Assembly (NCBI GenBank): GCA_016710635.1
Contig: JADJVL010000008.1
Span: forward strand, 191,258-255,257
Reading direction: 5' to 3'
Length of the DNA: 64,000 nucleotides
Source of the DNA: Holophagaceae bacterium
Lineage (GTDB): Bacteria; Acidobacteriota; Holophagae; Holophagales; Holophagaceae
In this document: piece by piece, positions 61,728 to 64,000 of the stretch
Layout: every line of letters starts with the position of its first letter
How positions within the stretch are numbered: position 1 is the first letter of the stretch
Notes under the pieces: model-generated
Database searches by the model: none
Told to the model about the DNA's origin: nothing
Seen by the model: only the letters and a program-made list of their open reading frames with translations
Translations under genes and position numbers: made by a program

Positions 61728-63602
61728 ATGGCGGACCTCGAAGCCCTGCTCCAGCACGCCCTCGTCCACCATCAGGCCAGGCGCTGGCCGGAGGCGGAGG
61801 CCGGCTACCGCGCGGTGCTGGCGGAGGATCCCGAAGAGCCCAACGCCTGGAACCTTCTGGGGGTAGTGACCCTGGAGCAGCACCAGGCCGAGGCCGCGGT
61901 CCCCCTGATCGAGAAGGCCATCGCGCTCTACCCGGAGGGCGCCGCGTTTCACGTGAACCTGGGCAACGCCCTGCGGCGCTCCGCCCGCTGGCCCGAGGCC
62001 GATGCCGCCTACCGCCGTGCCCTCGCCCTGGACCCGAAGCTTGTTGATGCCTCCGTCAACCTCGCCAGCCTGCTGAACGACCAGGGGCGCTTCGCGGAGG
62101 CCGTGGACCTGCTGGAGGCCGCGCTCCCCTTCGCCCAGGACAATGCCACCCTCGCCCTGCACATGGCCACGGCGCTGCGTTCAGTGGGCCTGCTGCGGGA
62201 GGGCCAGGCCTTCGTCGAGCACGCCCTCCGGCTCAAGCCGGATGAACAGCAGGCCTGGAACGCCCTGGGCATCACCCTCATGATGCGGGGAGACCACGGC
62301 GAAGCCCGGGCGGCCTTCCGCAAGGCCCTGGCGCTGAACCCGGACTTCACCTCCGCCCACTCGAACCTGATGGGGGCCCTGCATTACGACGAAAGCATCC
62401 CGCCGGAGGAGCTGCACGCGGAGCACCTGGCCTGGAACCGCCAGCACGCCGCCCACCTGGACAAGGGACCCGGCGCCTGGGACCGGGACCGGGATCCCGA
62501 ACGCCGCCTGCGGGTCGGCTACTACTCGCCGGACTTCCGGGAGCATTCGGTGGCGTATTTCCTGGAGCCCTTGCTCGCCCACCACGATCCCGCCCAAGTC
62601 GAGGTGTTCGCCTACGCCCACCTGCCCTCGCCGGACGCGGTCTCCGTGCGGCTGCAGGGCCTGGTCCACCACTGGCGGGACGTCACCGCCCTCTCCCACG
62701 AAGCCACCGCGGCGAAGATGCGGGAGGACGCCATCGACATCCTGGTGGACCTCGCGGGGCACATGGGCTCCGGCCGCCTGCAGGTCTTCGCCCGCCGCCC
62801 GGCGCCGATTCAAGTGTCCTGGCTCGGATATCCCGGCAGCACCGGCCTCGCCGCCATGGACGCCCGCCTCAGCGACGCCATCACCGAGCCCGAAGGCCAC
62901 GAGGCCTTCAGCACGGAGCGCATCCTCCGGTTGCCCCGGGGCTTCCACTGCTACCGGCCTCCCGAAGATGCGCCCGCGGTCGCGCCCCTCCCGGCCCTGG
63001 GCGCGGGCCACGTCACCTTCGGCTCCTTCAACAACATCTCGAAGGTGGGCCCGGGGGTGCTCGCCCTGTGGGCCGCCCTGCTGCGGCGGGTGCCTGGCAG
63101 CCGGCTGATCCTGAAGGACCGGAACCTCGCGGACCAGGACGTGGCGGCCCGCCTCGCCGCCGTCCTCGCGGAGCACGGCGTGCCCGCGTCCCGGGTGGAC
63201 CTGCTGCCGCGCATCCCCGGCAAGGGCGGCCACCTCGGCGCCTACGGCCGCCTGGACCTCGCCCTGGATCCCTTCCCCTACAACGGCACCACCACCACCT
63301 GCGAAGCCCTCTGGATGGGCGTGCCGGTGCTCACGCTGCCGGGGGCGCGGCACGCGGCCCGGGTCGGCGCCAGCCTGCTCACCCGCGTGGGGCTTGAGGA
63401 CTGGATCGCGTCGAGTCCGGAGGATTTCCTGGCCCGCGGCGCGGCCTTCGCGGCGGATCTGGACAAGCTGGCGGCGCTGCGCGCCTCCCTGCGGGACCGC
63501 GTGGCGGCCTCTCCCCTCGGGGATGCGCCGGGCTTCGCCCGCGAGGTGGAGGCCGCGTACCGCGGGCTCTGGCGCCAGTGGTGCGGCCAAAGGACTTGCT
63601 GA
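61728..63602 (+). CDS. TPR and O-GlcNAc-transferase-like (GT41) protein
   Basis: 624 residues. Residues 1-225 form about six TPRs (for example NAWNLLGVVTLEQHQAEAAVPLIEKAIALYP). The rest is a glycosyltransferase family 41 region: LRVGYYSPDFREHSVAYFLEPLLAHH, DILVDLAGHMGSGRLQVFARRPAPIQVSWLGYPGSTGL, VTFGSFNNISKVGPGVLALWAALLRRVPGSRLILK and DPFPYNGTTTTCEALWMGVPVLTL, all typical of bacterial OGT/SPINDLY homologs. It would add a sugar to Ser/Thr of a protein, possibly the surface proteins encoded nearby, but that link is a guess. It is in the same direction as, and 3 bp from, the DUF1446 gene. Confidence 0.88.
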   Translation: MADLEALLQHALVHHQARRWPEAEAGYRAVLAEDPEEPNAWNLLGVVTLEQHQAEAAVPLIEKAIALYPEGAAFHVNLGNALRRSARWPEADAAYRRALALDPKLVDASVNLASLLNDQGRFAEAVDLLEAALPFAQDNATLALHMATALRSVGLLREGQAFVEHALRLKPDEQQAWNALGITLMMRGDHGEARAAFRKALALNPDFTSAHSNLMGALHYDESIPPEELHAEHLAWNRQHAAHLDKGPGAWDRDRDPERRLRVGYYSPDFREHSVAYFLEPLLAHHDPAQVEVFAYAHLPSPDAVSVRLQGLVHHWRDVTALSHEATAAKMREDAIDILVDLAGHMGSGRLQVFARRPAPIQVSWLGYPGSTGLAAMDARLSDAITEPEGHEAFSTERILRLPRGFHCYRPPEDAPAVAPLPALGAGHVTFGSFNNISKVGPGVLALWAALLRRVPGSRLILKDRNLADQDVAARLAAVLAEHGVPASRVDLLPRIPGKGGHLGAYGRLDLALDPFPYNGTTTTCEALWMGVPVLTLPGARHAARVGASLLTRVGLEDWIASSPEDFLARGAAFAADLDKLAALRASLRDRVAASPLGDAPGFAREVEAAYRGLWRQWCGQRTC

Positions 63603-64000
63603 TCCGATGGGCCCGCGGCACGGTCATTGCCAGGGCTGTCGTGAGACCTGCGTCACACGTGCCGGGTCGGCGTAACACCGCGTAGAACGAGCATCCATGC
63701 GTGTTCCGTGCGGAAACCGGGGTTGTGACGAAGTTGACTCGGGTTTCGGACTGAACGGGTCCATCATGATGCGGTGAAGCGAGAAGTGGTTTCACCTTCT
63801 TCAAGGAGAAGAGCTTCAGCAGTGGACCCCGGTCCTTCTTCCTGCTGGACACGCCGGTGGGGGCAGCCCCATCCCTGGCCGCGGTGATCTGAGGTTGACC
63901 CGCACCGAGTTCCTGAGAAAAACAACCAGACTGTCTGGTCCGATACCCGTCTACCTTGAGTTACAGCCTTCCAACTCTCATCTCTATGGAGGTTCCTGCA
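63603..64000. other. Intergenic right edge with operator and ribosome site
   Basis: 398 bases with no confident gene. A short plus-strand reading ending TGA at 63892 (FTFFKEKSFSSGPRSFFLLD...) looks protein-like but is only about 40 codons after an in-frame stop, so it may be a remnant. GGAGG at 63988-63992 suggests that the next gene starts at about 64001. Confidence 0.5.
63925..63939. promoter_or_regulatory. Palindrome, possible TetR-type operator
   Basis: ACCAGAC-T-GTCTGGT is a perfect 7-bp inverted repeat with a 1-base centre, about 60 bases upstream of the presumed next start. Such short, tight palindromes are common operators of TetR-type repressors, but the regulator is not in the window. 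Confidence 0.5.

Overview
The window reads as part of a high-GC Gram-negative chromosome. Coding is dense on both strands. There are Omp85-type outer-membrane proteins, many lipoproteins with a cysteine followed by a glycine run, and large secreted Ig-like, Kelch and BNR proteins. Third-position GC is very high throughout, except in roughly 1-800 and 3500-4150. The gene mix and protein style suggest Acidobacteriota, probably class Holophagae (Geothrix/Holophaga-like). That is inference; the window holds no rRNA or complete tRNA to confirm it.

Left end, 1-3906: an accessory-looking region. It carries a truncated M56 (BlaR1-type) membrane metallopeptidase, a secreted S41-like protein, and a small gene whose product has a class I lanthipeptide-type leader and a Thr/Ser/Cys-rich tail. 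It ends at a 46-bp piece matching the 3' part of a tRNA-Val(GAC) gene, the usual scar of an element integrated into a tRNA. The orientation implies that the element lies to the left.

4200-9240: two secreted Ig-domain proteins, the second a lipoprotein ending in a seven-repeat Kelch propeller. 9225-12930: a leftward cluster of STAS protein, Omp85-family barrel (three apparent frameshifts at its 3' end) and a small DUF1289 protein. 13053-16894: receiver-HisKA-like regulator, ispG, yidD and a HerA-type ATPase. 17005-23560: BNR/dockerin secreted protein, plsC-like acyltransferase and a Ser/Thr kinase with TPRs. 23559-34556: Yip1 protein, crotonase, miaA, sulfotransferase, purF and HAD phosphatase, with two pairs of small secreted paralogs, then a Sel1-repeat protein and a sulfurtransferase. 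34593-38874: MFS transporter, rocD and a LOR/SDH-type (TIGR00300) ornithine-cyclodeaminase-like enzyme, probably a route from ornithine to proline or glutamate.

39185-50328: two very large surface proteins, one with DUF11-like, InlB-like and IPT repeats and one of 2224 residues with about 25 Ig-like repeats. Between them lie a 231-bp tandem repeat and a frameshifted MOSC gene. 50678-53920: Yip1, MacA-like and MacB-like genes with no ATPase. 53977-63602: EF-G-like GTPase lacking the catalytic His, PlsB-like acyltransferase, AIM24 protein, coiled-coil lipoprotein, small secreted protein, DUF1446 (AtuA-like) protein and a TPR-O-GlcNAc-transferase-like protein. The last 400 bp hold a palindrome and a ribosome binding site for a gene starting just beyond the edge.

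Most of the window is housekeeping or surface-protein territory. The least ordinary elements are the RiPP-like precursor inside a tRNA-bounded island, the Ig-repeat family, the clustered homopolymer frameshifts, the small paralog pairs and the tandem repeat.
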